This document shows positions 7,391 to 16,843 of a stretch of DNA of 64,000 nucleotides, one piece after another (the stretch's first letter is position 1; every line of letters begins with the position of its first letter). The DNA comes from Paenibacillus sp. URB8-2 (GTDB lineage Bacteria; Bacillota; Bacilli; Paenibacillales; Paenibacillaceae). The notes beneath the pieces are model-generated. The model made no database searches, was not told where the DNA came from, and worked only from the letters and a program-made list of their open reading frames with translations. Location: contig NZ_AP023239.1 of assembly GCF_013393385.1 (NCBI RefSeq), forward strand, positions 2,046,001 through 2,110,000. Direction: 5' to 3'. Position numbers and translations under genes: made by a program.

Positions 7391-8047
7391 ATGAGGAAGG
7401 TTTGGCAGGTAGTGATTATGGGCTGTCATCCCACGAGTATGCTGGGAACGAAATTGATACTGGAAGAGGCGGGAAATCTGATTGTACTCGGAACCTACTC
7501 CAATTGGGAGGAAGGAGCCGCCATGGTGAAGGAGGAGCAGCCGGAGCTGGTGCTTCTGGACTACTGTATGCCGGATGACATGATCGAGACAATACTGCCC
7601 GGGATGAAAAAAGAGACTTCGGCGTCCCATTTTGTCGTTATGACCGACAGAGAAGGCAGGGAACTGCTATTGCCGCTGTTAAAATTGGGCGCGAGCGGCA
7701 TTATATCGAAAGGAGCGTCGCCCAGCCAGCTGCTGCAGATGATCGAAGGACTGAGGGAAGGCTTTCTATCCATGCCGCTCGACTGGCTGGAGATGGGGAT
7801 CTGGCCAATCAGTCCGTCCGAAGAAGGAGACATCCTGCTGAAGCTTACCCCGACCGAGAGATTTATTATGGAGCGGATCGTTCAGGGAATCACCTACGAT
7901 AAAATAGCGACGGAGATTGAAGTGAGCCGCCGATCCATTGACAATTATCTGCGCAAGATTTATGTTAAACTCGAAGTTTCCACGCGGGCGCAGGCAATTG
8001 AGAAGTATGCGCTGTATTCGCGTCAGGTCCGACACGTGTACGCATAG
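7391..8047 (+). CDS. LuxR-type response regulator with degenerate receiver domain
   Basis: 218 residues: receiver-like domain (about 5-120) and a LuxR/GerE helix-turn-helix (about 148-205; LTPTERFIMERIVQGITYDKIA, then SRRSIDNYLRKIYVKL). The phospho-acceptor aspartate is present (LLDYCMP, D57), as are the conserved Thr (VVMTD) and Lys (IISKGA, K107). The N-terminal acidic pair that binds magnesium, normally DD, is replaced by G11-C12 (VVIMGCHP). The protein may therefore act without normal phosphorylation. No histidine kinase is adjacent. The start ATG follows AGGAGG. Expression may be governed by the hairpins in its leader. Targets are unknown. Confidence 0.85.
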   Translation: MRKVWQVVIMGCHPTSMLGTKLILEEAGNLIVLGTYSNWEEGAAMVKEEQPELVLLDYCMPDDMIETILPGMKKETSASHFVVMTDREGRELLLPLLKLGASGIISKGASPSQLLQMIEGLREGFLSMPLDWLEMGIWPISPSEEGDILLKLTPTERFIMERIVQGITYDKIATEIEVSRRSIDNYLRKIYVKLEVSTRAQAIEKYALYSRQVRHVYA

Positions 8048-8120
8048 CATCCGGCGGGGCGTCATAACGCGGCTTCTTCCGGAATATTCATTCATGAGAG
8101 CATGAAGGGAGGGACGCCGC

Positions 8121-9338
8121 ATGAAATACGATTTTTCCGCCCGGGCGCATACGCTGATGTCTTCGCCGCTGCTGAGCATCCGGACACAGACCCGCAGAGG
8201 TTCTGTGATTTCTCTGGCCGAAGAGCTGCCGGCGGAAGAACTGTTCCCGCTGCCATTGCTGGCCGAAGCGGCGTCTACCGTTATTTCGGCCGATGCACAG
8301 GCGCTTCAATACGGAGATCCCGAAGGATATGGGCCGCTAAGAGAATGGCTAGCAGAGGATTGGCTGAACAGCAAAGGAGTACATATTTCCCGGGACGGCG
8401 TTCTGCTGACAACGGGCAGCCAGCAGGCGGTAGATCTTCTGTCCCGGGTATACATTGATCCGGGCGACTGCGTGCTTGTGGAAAATCCCACTTCTCCCGG
8501 TTTCCTACAGGCGCTGCGGATGCAGGGAGCGGTCATTATTCCGGTCAATGGCGACCGCGAGGGACTGCTGCCGGAGGATTTGCGGGAGAAGATTATTAAG
8601 AACCGTCCCAAATTGCTGTTTGCCGCACCGAGTTTTACGAATCCGAGCGGCATCCTCTGGAGTCTGAAGCGCCGCAAAGAAGTGCTTGAGCTGTGCATTT
8701 CGCATAATGTGCTCATTTTGGAAGATGATTCTTATGGAGATCTGCATTTCAAGAACCAGGATCGGAGCGGTCGTAAATATCCTTCTCTATATGCCCTGGA
8801 AGACGCGGGTGAGAGCGGACATGTGCTGTACATCGGTTCTTTCAGCAAGACGGTGGCGCCAGCGCTTCGGACGGGCTGGGCGGCGGGCAGCCGTGAGCTG
8901 ATCAATGTAATGGCGGCCGCAAAGGGAATGGCGGATTGGCAGTCCAGTTCGCTGAACCAGCGTTTACTGTACCATCTGCTGCATGTGTCCGCGTTCGATC
9001 TGCGCGAGCATATTGCGCTGCTGAACCGCGAATACGGCACAAGGCTGAAGCTGATGGCAGAGCTGCTCAAGCGCGCCGCCTGGAAGGACAGCACTTACGA
9101 TCTTCCTTCCGGCGGCATGTTCCTGTGGGTTTCGCTGCCGGAAGGACTGGATGCCGGAATTTTGCTGAAGAACGCCCTCCGCAAGGGCGTCGTCTTCCTG
9201 CCGGGGCCGCTCTGTACGGCCGACGACAGCGGGAGCCGTTATATCCGTCTTAATTTTAGCCATCCCGGCCGCGACGAGCTGCTGCTTGGGATGAATTTGA
9301 TGAGTGAAGCCGTAACGGAATTTACGGCCCGCAGTTAA
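8121..9338 (+). CDS. PLP-dependent aminotransferase (class I/II, MocR-like catalytic domain)
   Basis: Fold-type I aminotransferase, 405 residues, cytosolic. Seen: LQYGDPEGYGPLREWLAE near residue 70, TTGSQQAVDLLSRV (PLP phosphate loop), AAPSFTNPSG, ILEDDSYGDLHF (Asp that pairs with the PLP ring), and the Schiff-base lysine in IGSFSKTVAPALRTGW. The sequence is closest to the aminotransferase half of MocR/LysN-type proteins, but the DNA-binding half is absent. Substrate not determinable; aromatic amino acids or 2-aminoadipate are typical of relatives. The start follows AGGGAGGG. It sits alone between the response regulator and a strong terminator. Confidence 0.88.
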   Translation: MKYDFSARAHTLMSSPLLSIRTQTRRGSVISLAEELPAEELFPLPLLAEAASTVISADAQALQYGDPEGYGPLREWLAEDWLNSKGVHISRDGVLLTTGSQQAVDLLSRVYIDPGDCVLVENPTSPGFLQALRMQGAVIIPVNGDREGLLPEDLREKIIKNRPKLLFAAPSFTNPSGILWSLKRRKEVLELCISHNVLILEDDSYGDLHFKNQDRSGRKYPSLYALEDAGESGHVLYIGSFSKTVAPALRTGWAAGSRELINVMAAAKGMADWQSSSLNQRLLYHLLHVSAFDLREHIALLNREYGTRLKLMAELLKRAAWKDSTYDLPSGGMFLWVSLPEGLDAGILLKNALRKGVVFLPGPLCTADDSGSRYIRLNFSHPGRDELLLGMNLMSEAVTEFTARS

Positions 9339-9377
9339 TGAGAATATACGCGGCGGAGTTGCTTCCGCAGGCATAAC

Positions 9378-9423
9378 CAAAGAGCCCATTCTCCAGACCG
9401 TCCTAGGAGAATAGGCTCTTTTT
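9378..9423. terminator. Bidirectional terminator
   Basis: AAAGAGCC and GGCTCTTT at the ends, with ATTCTCC and GGAGAAT inside, form a long stem flanked by A and T runs. It serves the aminotransferase gene and the convergent DUF2161 gene. Confidence 0.8.
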
Positions 9424-9450
9424 CCGCGCCGCTGCGCAAGGAAGTTGATG

Positions 9451-10329
9451 TTAATCTTCGCCGGCGTTTATGCGGTCCGCCAGCGACTGGGAGACCGACA
9501 CGGCGGCATATTCCAGCAGCGCAGCGCTTCCCGCCGCCTCAAGCGTATACCGGCCGCGGGCGACCCGCTTGAACCAGCCGTAGTAGTTGTTCTGTAGGAT
9601 GGCCGCCGCCGCGGGCACCCCGCTGCGCCGGCGTAGCTCCGCCGGCGTCACGCCCCTCGGCGGCGCGCTCCTCGTCGCCGCGCCCCCGGCCACGGCGACG
9701 GGCTTCGCCGCCGCCGTGCCGCCGCCGGTCCCCGCGGCAGAGCGCGGCTCGCCCACGGCGGCGGCCAGGGCGGCCTCGCGCTCCGCGGCCTCGCGCTCCG
9801 CGGCCTCCAGCGCGGCGGCTACGCGCAGCGCCTTCTCGCGGTAGGCGGTGACGAGCTTCACGCGCGCGCTGCCGCCCGTGTTGTAGTCACCGCTGCGCTC
9901 GCGGAACTCATGGAGCAGGCGCTCCCGCCGCCGCCCGCCGCTCCGGACCGGGCCCGCTGGCGCCTCAGGCTCCGCCAGCACCTCCACTAGCGGGGCCTTC
10001 GTCTTGTAGAAGACGACAGTGACGAGCCCGAGTCCCAGGCGGCGGCACAGGCTGCTCAGTTCGCCCCAGCGCTGGCTCGCGGCCCCTTTTTTCTCCCGGC
10101 ATCTCTCGACCGCCAAATAGACAACCGGACTCAGCTTCAGCCGCTCGATCCCCTGCAGCAGCAGGGAGAGGTTGAAGGTCTTCTTCATCTCCACAATCAG
10201 CGGCGGTTCTCCGTCTTCCCGGACGCCGACCAAGTCGCAGGAGCGCACCTCGCCCTTGATCACATAGCCTTGTCGTTCAAAAAAAAATTTTAAAGGAGCA
10301 TACAGTTCTGTTTCGCGCTTCACCGCCAT
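9451..10329 (-). CDS. DUF2161 (PD-(D/E)XK-type putative phosphodiesterase)
   Basis: 292 residues. The N-terminal 125 carry the DUF2161 features: ETELYAPLKFFFERQGYVIKG, SCDLVGV, PPLIVEMKKTFNLSLLLQG and LSPVVYLAVER, in which the D and the ExK of a nuclease-like core are visible. The family is described as a putative phosphodiesterase; no substrate is known. Residues about 125-240 are Ala/Arg/Glu/Gly-rich low complexity (AEREAAEREAALAAA) and the DNA there (9590-9960) is far richer in GC than its neighbours. A C-terminal segment then reads RRRSGVPAAAAILQNNYYGWFKR. The start ATG follows GGAGA on the minus strand. Confidence 0.8.
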   Translation of the reverse strand: MAVKRETELYAPLKFFFERQGYVIKGEVRSCDLVGVREDGEPPLIVEMKKTFNLSLLLQGIERLKLSPVVYLAVERCREKKGAASQRWGELSSLCRRLGLGLVTVVFYKTKAPLVEVLAEPEAPAGPVRSGGRRRERLLHEFRERSGDYNTGGSARVKLVTAYREKALRVAAALEAAEREAAEREAALAAAVGEPRSAAGTGGGTAAAKPVAVAGGAATRSAPPRGVTPAELRRRSGVPAAAAILQNNYYGWFKRVARGRYTLEAAGSAALLEYAAVSVSQSLADRINAGED

Positions 10330-10571
10330 AGTTTGTCTCCTTTGTCACATTTACAGCCGATTCTCTATTATAGCACATCAAAAAAGAGGTCAATATTTCG
10401 GGTTTTCCGCATAGGTATGTATTACACTTTTCGAATGCAGACCCCGCTGGGCGGCGGAAGCGTCGGAAGGGACGGCGGCAGGCAGGCGGATATTTGGCGA
10501 GGGTAACCGGGCGAAGCCCGAAGGACATCACGCGAGGGTCACAAGAGCGCAAGGTGAGGAGGCAGCGAGCA

Positions 10572-12467
10572 ATGGACATTTTTGAACGTATAGCATCGTA
10601 CCGGGCAGAGAACGAACGTATGGCGTGGAGCGGAACCTTCAAGGAATATATAGAACTGCTAAAAAAAGATCCCACTCCCGCCAAAACAGCCCATGCCCGT
10701 GTGTATGACATGATCAAATCGCATGGTGTGGAGGAAATCAACGGCCGCAAACGCTACAAATTTTTCGAGCAGGAAATTTTCGGGCTGGACCGCGCCGTCG
10801 AGAAGCTGGTGGAGGAGTACTTCCATTCGGCCGCGCGGCGGCTGGACGTTCGCAAACGGATACTGCTGCTGATGGGTCCGGTGAGCGGCGGCAAATCGAC
10901 GCTGGTTACGCTGCTGAAGCGCGGGCTGGAACAGTATTCCCGTACGATACAAGGGGCGGTATACGCGATCGAAGGATGCCCGATGCACGAGGAGCCGCTG
11001 CATTTGATTCCGAATGAGCTTCGTCCGGAGATCGAGAAGGAGCTGGGCGTGCGCATCGAGGGCAACTTATGCCCTTCCTGCCAGATGCGGCTGAAAAATG
11101 AGTTCAGCGGCGACATTGAGAAAGTGAAGGTAGTGCGGGTGCTTCTGTCGGAAGAAGAGCGTATCGGCATCGGAACATTCAGTCCGTCCGACCCGAAATC
11201 GCAGGATATAGCCGACTTGACAGGCAGCATCGACTTTTCGACCATAACCGAATTCGGTTCGGAATCCGATCCCCGGGCTTACCGGTTCGACGGCGAGCTG
11301 AACAAGGCCAACCGCGGACTGATGGAGTTCCAGGAAATGCTGAAATGCGATGAGAAGTTCCTGTGGAACCTGCTGTCGCTGACGCAGGAGGGCAATTTCA
11401 AGGCCGGACGGTTTGCGCTGATCAGCGCCGACGAGCTTATTGTCGCTCACACGAACGAAACGGAGTACAAGGCGTTTATTTCGAATAAGAAGAACGAGGC
11501 GCTTCAGTCGCGGATGATCGTTATGCCGGTGCCTTACAATCTGAAGGTCTCGGAAGAGGAGAAGATTTACGCCAAGCTGATCGCCCAGAGCGACATGAAG
11601 CATGTGCATATAGCGCCTCACGCGCTGCGTGCCGCCGCGATTTTCTCGGTCTTGACAAGGCTTAGAGAAAGCAAGAAGCAGGGCATGGACCTCATCAAAA
11701 AGCTGCGGATGTACGACGGCGAAGAGGTTGAAGGCTATAAGGAAGCCGACCTGAAGGAGATGCAGAACGAATATCTGGACGAAGGCATGTCCGGGATCGA
11801 CCCTCGCTATGTTATCAATCGCATCTCCAGCGCGCTGATCAAGGGCGATCTGGAATGCATGAACGCGCTTGATGTGCTGCGGGCGATCAAGGACGGCCTG
11901 GACCAGCATCCTTCGATTACGAAGGAGGAGCGGGAGCGGTATTTGAACTTCATTTCAATCGCCCGGAAAGAATACGACACGCTGGCCAAGAACGAAGTGC
12001 AGAAGGCGTTCGTCTACTCTTTCGAGGAGTCGGCCAAGACGCTGTTCGAGAACTATCTCGACAATATCGAGGCGTTCTGCAACTGGACCAAAATCCGCGA
12101 TCCGCTGACCGACGAGGAGATGGAGCCGGATGAGCGGCTGATGCGTTCCATCGAGGAGCAGATCGGCATCTCGGAGAATGCCAAGAAGGCTTTTCGTGAA
12201 GAGATTCTGATCCGGATCTCCGCGTATTCCCGCAAGGGTAAAAAGTTCGAGTACAGCAACCACGACCGTCTCCGTGAGGCGATCGAGAAGAAGCTGTTCA
12301 CGGATCTCAAGGATATCGTCAAGATCACGACTTCGTCCAAAACCCCGGATGAAAGCCAGCTGAAGCGGATCAACGAGGTTTCCCGCCGGCTGATCGATGA
12401 GCATAACTACTGCCCGATCTGCGCCAATGAGCTGCTGCGGTATGTGGGAAGCCTGCTGAACCGGTAA
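10572..12467 (+). CDS. prkA: PrkA serine protein kinase / AAA+ protein
   Basis: AAA+ protein linked to sporulation and stationary phase in Bacillus (YeaG in E. coli), described as a kinase and more recently as a protease. The ATG at 10572 behind GAGGAGG gives 631 residues, the same length as B. subtilis PrkA. Walker A is GPVSGGKST (102-110); FSPSDPKSQDIADLTGSIDF and TQEGNFKAGRFALISADELI are strongly conserved. Two CPxC motifs, in GNLCPSCQ and HNYCPICA, are unusual against the B. subtilis protein as I recall it. Its usual partners yhbH and spoVR are in the window but not adjacent. Confidence 0.97.
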   Translation: MDIFERIASYRAENERMAWSGTFKEYIELLKKDPTPAKTAHARVYDMIKSHGVEEINGRKRYKFFEQEIFGLDRAVEKLVEEYFHSAARRLDVRKRILLLMGPVSGGKSTLVTLLKRGLEQYSRTIQGAVYAIEGCPMHEEPLHLIPNELRPEIEKELGVRIEGNLCPSCQMRLKNEFSGDIEKVKVVRVLLSEEERIGIGTFSPSDPKSQDIADLTGSIDFSTITEFGSESDPRAYRFDGELNKANRGLMEFQEMLKCDEKFLWNLLSLTQEGNFKAGRFALISADELIVAHTNETEYKAFISNKKNEALQSRMIVMPVPYNLKVSEEEKIYAKLIAQSDMKHVHIAPHALRAAAIFSVLTRLRESKKQGMDLIKKLRMYDGEEVEGYKEADLKEMQNEYLDEGMSGIDPRYVINRISSALIKGDLECMNALDVLRAIKDGLDQHPSITKEERERYLNFISIARKEYDTLAKNEVQKAFVYSFEESAKTLFENYLDNIEAFCNWTKIRDPLTDEEMEPDERLMRSIEEQIGISENAKKAFREEILIRISAYSRKGKKFEYSNHDRLREAIEKKLFTDLKDIVKITTSSKTPDESQLKRINEVSRRLIDEHNYCPICANELLRYVGSLLNR

Positions 12468-12508
12468 GCATTTGTCGAATATATAGGCAAGTATGCAATA
12501 AATCTTTA

Positions 12509-12540
12509 AAAAGGACCGCTGGCGGCAGCGGTCCTTTTTC
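12509..12540 (+). terminator. Terminator of prkA
   Basis: AAAAGGACCGCT and AGCGGTCCTTTT pair around GGCGGC, followed by TTCC. Confidence 0.85.
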
Positions 12541-12557
12541 CATATGGCATATAATTA

Positions 12558-12651
12558 TTTCACTATATGAAAAATCATCAATAGTAAATCAATAGTGATC
12601 ATCATCCAAGGAGCCGCACCTGCGATTCATGCCGGGTTGCTCTTTTTTCTC
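12558..12651 (+). other. Two further hairpins between prkA and the sulfatase gene
   Basis: TCACTAT pairs with ATAGTGA (12558-12597). A second stem (GAGC..ACC with GGT.GCTC, about 12612-12645) ends in CTTTTTT. A terminator so far after the prkA terminator could close a short untranslated RNA, but no clear promoter was found. The sulfatase gene starts at 12726. Confidence 0.3.
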
Positions 12652-12725
12652 AGAAAAAATTCAGACTCGGGGGGCGCAATATCATATATAATAGATTTCA
12701 ATGTACTATTGACAGGGGCGAGAAC

Positions 12726-14984
12726 ATGAAAAAACGATTTTACATTTTACCCTCCATTCTTTTTTTGTTCTTCTTTTCTTATGGGCGTATCCTCTTATAC
12801 CGGCAGAAGGATATCCGCGTGGGATTTACCGCACTCTATGCTCCAACCTTGAAGGATATCGGGATCGGCATTTTGATTTTGTTCGTTTTTTATACGCTTT
12901 CAAAGGTGAATCTTATCGCTTCGTTTGTTTTGGCGCTGGTACTGGGCGTTTTCCATTTGGCGAATGTCGAATATATTTACGCGCTGGATCACGTGGTCAA
13001 CCTGAAAGATATCACCATGGCGTCGGACAAGGAATTTATTGCAGGCACGTTGTTTCACGTCAGCTTCCCGATCTATTCCATCCTGCTGATGGCGTCTCTA
13101 ATGGCGTCGATCTTTTTTCTCCGCAAACTGCCGTTGTTCCCGCTAAAGACCAAACGGTATAATCTGCTCGCATTCGCCGGGCTGCTGATTCTCTATCTGG
13201 TCATCGCCATTCAATCTAGCGGGGATTGGAAGAACGGCAATTTCGTCTCGGCTTCGATCCGCAATTCGGTCGCATTGCTGACTTTCAATGAGGAAGCGCT
13301 GACGGATTATCCTCCGGATATCGAGCGGCAGATCAACACTTCGCAGCAGCTTAAAGACGGTGAATATTTGCTTAACAATCATACGGGCAAGAAAAATATT
13401 CTGATGGTCGTCATGGAAGGCATTCCCGGCGCCTATTCGCCCGCCAACCAGGAGTTTCTGAATATCCCGAACGATATCAAGATGACGAGTCTGGGTAAAA
13501 TCAAAGATCACAGCCTCATTCTTCCCAACTACATAACCCATAACAACCAGACGATCAGAGGGATGTACTCGCTCGTCAGCGGAGACTATCCGAAGATGGA
13601 CGCGTCCACGCCGAAGGCGTACGAATATTTGCAAAAAGACCCCAGCTACCGCGAAGAGCTTCTGCCGAAGCTGCTGAAGAACCGCGGCTATAACACGGCG
13701 TTTATCCAGGCGGCGGAGCTGGAGTATATGTCCAAGGGCGATTTTATGACGGCGGCGGGCTTCGATACGGTAATCGGCGGGGAGAGTTTCAGGAATCCTT
13801 ACGTTCCCTTCGGATGGGGACCTGATGATAAAGCCTTTTTCGAGCAATCGCAAAAATATATCGACGAACTGAACGGCAAGGGCAAGCCGTGGTTTGCCGC
13901 CATGCTGACGGTCGGAACCCATCATCCCTACGCTGTGTCGGACGATTATGCGAAGCAGTATCCGAGCCGCAAGGCGGCGGCTGTAGCTTATCTGAATGAG
14001 GCGCTGTCCGGGTTCATCGACTATATTGATCATTCAAGCTTTGCCAAAGACACTCTGGTACTGTTCGTGTCCGACGAATCGCATGGGGTCAATGACCAGC
14101 CTTACGGTTCGAACTGGGGGATTTTTGCGGCATATTCACCCGATATTGACGGCCAGATTGTCAACGACGGCGTATACGGGCAGAAGGATATTCTTCTTTC
14201 GCTCCTGGATTATGCCGACCCTGATCTGGATGCTTACACCACAGGCCGAAGCGTGTTCCGAAAATATACCGAAGATTCGCCGATCCTGTTCGCTTCCCAC
14301 TATAACGGCGATATTTTCTACTCGACCGGGAAGGGGACCGTGTATCAGGTGGATAACAGCGGCCAGCTGTACAGCCTGACCTCTGAGAACGGGGAGCTGT
14401 TCAGCAGCAAGTACGAGAGAACTTCCCTGTCGGACAGCACACTGAAAAAGAAAATACTTACCTATAAAAATTACATCGACAAGTCCTCGGCGGGGGATCA
14501 AAAAATCGTGATCACCAAAGACAAAGAAATCCCTTTTGCGGGTGGAGGGGAAGCCGTCGTTACCGACGGACAGTTCATCACGCTCCCTGCGGAATCGTAT
14601 GTCGACATTCAGGTGGACTATGATGCTTCTTCGATGGCCGCCGCCGATTGGCTTGTTCTGAAATTTGAAGATTACAGCGGCCACAAAAGCGTACGAATGA
14701 TCGACAAGCAGACGGGCAGCGGCAAAATAACGTTCCGGTTCTACAATGAGAAGGTGGGCTACGGATACGCCTTCAATTTGAAGACCGCGCTTCATTCCAA
14801 TGATTATTCGGGTGCCGAAAAGGCAATCCAAATCAATAGGATCACTGTGGAATTTTCAAAGACCGTTCCGGCTGCCAGCCCGTCACCGGCTGCAAGTCCC
14901 GGAATATCGGCTGGTCCGTCGCCGGCTGCCAGCTCCGGGCCGGAGCATGTGGAGGTCGTCGACATGGATGCAGGGAACGAGTAG
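12726..14984 (+). CDS. LTA-synthase-like membrane sulfatase
   Basis: Membrane enzyme of the LtaS/sulfatase superfamily, which uses a catalytic threonine and a metal to transfer or hydrolyse phosphoglycerol or sulfate groups at the cell surface. Five hydrophobic helices lie in residues 5-165. The catalytic domain starts near 222: metal-binding Glu in VVMEGIP (E231), nucleophile Thr in HNNQTIRG (T276), then TVGTHHPYA and VSDESHGVN with the second metal site. At 752 residues it is longer than LtaS (about 640); the extra part is a beta-rich C-terminal region and a Pro/Ala/Ser tail (near 710-740). The ATG follows AGGGGCG. A TATAAT box lies at 12687. Precise substrate unknown. Confidence 0.88.
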   Translation: MKKRFYILPSILFLFFFSYGRILLYRQKDIRVGFTALYAPTLKDIGIGILILFVFYTLSKVNLIASFVLALVLGVFHLANVEYIYALDHVVNLKDITMASDKEFIAGTLFHVSFPIYSILLMASLMASIFFLRKLPLFPLKTKRYNLLAFAGLLILYLVIAIQSSGDWKNGNFVSASIRNSVALLTFNEEALTDYPPDIERQINTSQQLKDGEYLLNNHTGKKNILMVVMEGIPGAYSPANQEFLNIPNDIKMTSLGKIKDHSLILPNYITHNNQTIRGMYSLVSGDYPKMDASTPKAYEYLQKDPSYREELLPKLLKNRGYNTAFIQAAELEYMSKGDFMTAAGFDTVIGGESFRNPYVPFGWGPDDKAFFEQSQKYIDELNGKGKPWFAAMLTVGTHHPYAVSDDYAKQYPSRKAAAVAYLNEALSGFIDYIDHSSFAKDTLVLFVSDESHGVNDQPYGSNWGIFAAYSPDIDGQIVNDGVYGQKDILLSLLDYADPDLDAYTTGRSVFRKYTEDSPILFASHYNGDIFYSTGKGTVYQVDNSGQLYSLTSENGELFSSKYERTSLSDSTLKKKILTYKNYIDKSSAGDQKIVITKDKEIPFAGGGEAVVTDGQFITLPAESYVDIQVDYDASSMAAADWLVLKFEDYSGHKSVRMIDKQTGSGKITFRFYNEKVGYGYAFNLKTALHSNDYSGAEKAIQINRITVEFSKTVPAASPSPAASPGISAGPSPAASSGPEHVEVVDMDAGNE

Positions 14985-15022
14985 GCGAAAGAAATGGCGT
15001 CAAAAGAAATGGTGTCAAAAAA

Positions 15023-15056
15023 GGAAAGGCCCGCGGACATTGTCCACGGGCTTTTC
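15023..15056 (+). terminator. Terminator of the LTA-synthase-like gene
   Basis: AAGGCCCGCGGAC and GTCCACGGGCTT pair around ATT, then TTCG. Confidence 0.8.
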
Positions 15057-15112
15057 GATTGGACGGCGCATCCTGCCGTCTTTGCGTATTCTTCGGCGTT
15101 CAAGGCAGCGGC

Positions 15113-16504
15113 TCAGACGAACTTCCGCAGCACCTTTTTGCCGTCGTAGGAGAAACACGCTTTCTTGTCTTCGATGACGGTCTCCAGATGGACGGTCTTG
15201 CCCCACAGTGTGTAAATATGAGGCAGCGTCCGTTCCAGATACTTCAGATCAAGCTCGATGCCCTCATAGCAGTGGACGATGTACAGCTCGCCGTTGCGCT
15301 CAAAGTTGCCGTCCTGTACGACCAGATAAGGCGAACCGCCGTTGATGCGGGCCTGCACCAGCTGATCCCTGACATTTTCCCAGGCCTTGTCGGTGATCTT
15401 CCATTCCGGCCCTTTCTTCTCGAAGACGTACAGATCGAGATCCTCGACCAATTCTTTGGTCAGATAGCTGCGGATGAAGGAGATATCGGAGTCGAGCTCC
15501 CGTACCTCGAAGATTTTGTCCCGGTCCCAGCGGCGCTCAATATCTTCGAGAATCTTCAGGCCCAAATAATACGGATTCAGGCTCTGGCGGGAGGGCTGCA
15601 CGACCGAAGAATTCAGCTTGGCGTACTCGACCGTCTCCTCCGGCGTCAGGTCCAGCTCCCGCATGATACGCTGATGCCAGTACGAAGCCCAGCCTTCGTT
15701 CATGATCTTCGTCTCCATCTGCGGCCAGAAGTAGAGCATCTCGTCATGCAACATTGTCATAATATCGCGCTGCCAGTCCTCCAGGCTGGCGGAGTACTGC
15801 TGAATGAACCAGACGACATCCTTCTCCGGCTCCGCAGGGAAGGGCTTATATCCGGCCGCCGGATTCTGTGCGGTGGCTTCGGCGTCCTTATCGAGCCGCC
15901 AAAGTTCCTCGTAAGGGTTGGCATCCAGGATATCCTGCGCCGATTCCCGGCGCTCCTTCAGCCGCCCCTCAACAAAACGGCTATTGCCCGCCTTGCCCTG
16001 CTGGATCAGACTCGGGTCGATGTGCTCCTGGATGGCCAGAACGGCGTCGATGAATCTCTCAACCGTGTCCATCCCGTACTTGATCGCATACTCGCCGATC
16101 CGGTCTGCCGTGGCCGACATGCTTTCCACCATATTCCGGTTCGACTGGGAGAAGCGCATATTGTTCTTGAAGAAGTCGCAGTGCGCGAGCACGTGGGCGA
16201 CGATCAGCTTGTTCTGGACCAGCGAGTTGCCGTCGAGAAGAAAGGCGTAGCACGGATTGGAGTTAATGACCAATTCGTATATTTTGCTCAGACCGAAATC
16301 ATATTGAGATTTCATCTTGTGAAACGTCTTGCCGAAGCTCCAGTGGCCGAAACGCGTCGGCATTCCGTAAGCTCCGAATGTATAAATAATATCGGCAGGG
16401 CAAATCTCGTAGCGCATGGGATAGAAATCCAGGCCAAAGCCGGAGGCGATTTCCGTAATCTCGGCTATAGCCTTCTCAAGCGCCTGTATCTCGTCGCTGG
16501 GCAT
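15113..16504 (-). CDS. spoVR: SpoVR family protein
   Basis: Conserved protein involved in spore cortex formation in B. subtilis (YcgB in E. coli), functionally tied to PrkA and YhbH. The ATG at 16504 behind GGAGATG gives 463 residues, close to the 468 of B. subtilis. The sequence is highly conserved: [50 protein letters not shown] with His/Asp residues that could bind metal, and [14 protein letters not shown] longer frame begins at 16555, but its extra residues do not match the family. Part of this gene (15887-16160) is copied at 19484-19758. Confidence 0.96.
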   Translation of the reverse strand: MPSDEIQALEKAIAEITEIASGFGLDFYPMRYEICPADIIYTFGAYGMPTRFGHWSFGKTFHKMKSQYDFGLSKIYELVINSNPCYAFLLDGNSLVQNKLIVAHVLAHCDFFKNNMRFSQSNRNMVESMSATADRIGEYAIKYGMDTVERFIDAVLAIQEHIDPSLIQQGKAGNSRFVEGRLKERRESAQDILDANPYEELWRLDKDAEATAQNPAAGYKPFPAEPEKDVVWFIQQYSASLEDWQRDIMTMLHDEMLYFWPQMETKIMNEGWASYWHQRIMRELDLTPEETVEYAKLNSSVVQPSRQSLNPYYLGLKILEDIERRWDRDKIFEVRELDSDISFIRSYLTKELVEDLDLYVFEKKGPEWKITDKAWENVRDQLVQARINGGSPYLVVQDGNFERNGELYIVHCYEGIELDLKYLERTLPHIYTLWGKTVHLETVIEDKKACFSYDGKKVLRKFV

Positions 16505-16732
16505 GTACCCATCTCCTTTCCACCTGTGAATACTGTTAGCGGCAGAGCCGTTCACAAGATGTATATGGCTGGAGGAATGTTTTTATGCTCCCTAAGAGCA
16601 GGCGAGAATCCGTTAATGGCTTGTTGAAATTGAAAAATATTTTTAACCCCATTGCCAATCAAAGTCCAATAATATCCGTTAAATTAAAATTCGGGAAATT
16701 CGGAAATTCCATCTGCTTTATACATTGGTTCA

Positions 16733-16843
16733 TCAGATAAAACGGATTTTGAGCGCTTGAATATATTCATAGGGATCAACTTTAAACTCCTTCATTCGCG
16801 CAAGCGCTACACGAGCGTAGTGGTCCAGAGAACTTTGTAGCGG
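16733..16843 (-). pseudogene. In-frame continuation of the 100-aa ORF after its stop
   Basis: Immediately after the TGA that ends the gene at 16844, the same frame continues on the minus strand for 36 sensible codons (PLQSSLDHYARVALARMKEF, then KVDPYEYIQALKIRFI) before a TGA TGA pair. No start or ribosome site belongs to it. The simplest reading is that the TGA at 16844 was once a sense codon, such as TGG, and that the ancestral protein was about 137 residues. Confidence 0.45.

Noticed and set aside
9587..9844. 85-codon Ala-rich ORF opposite DUF2161
   Set aside because: Product of the GC-rich low-complexity DNA; such DNA is open in many frames.
15059..16627. 522-codon plus-strand ORF opposite spoVR
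   Set aside because: Exact antisense shadow of the highly conserved spoVR gene, with no ribosome site and no family resemblance.
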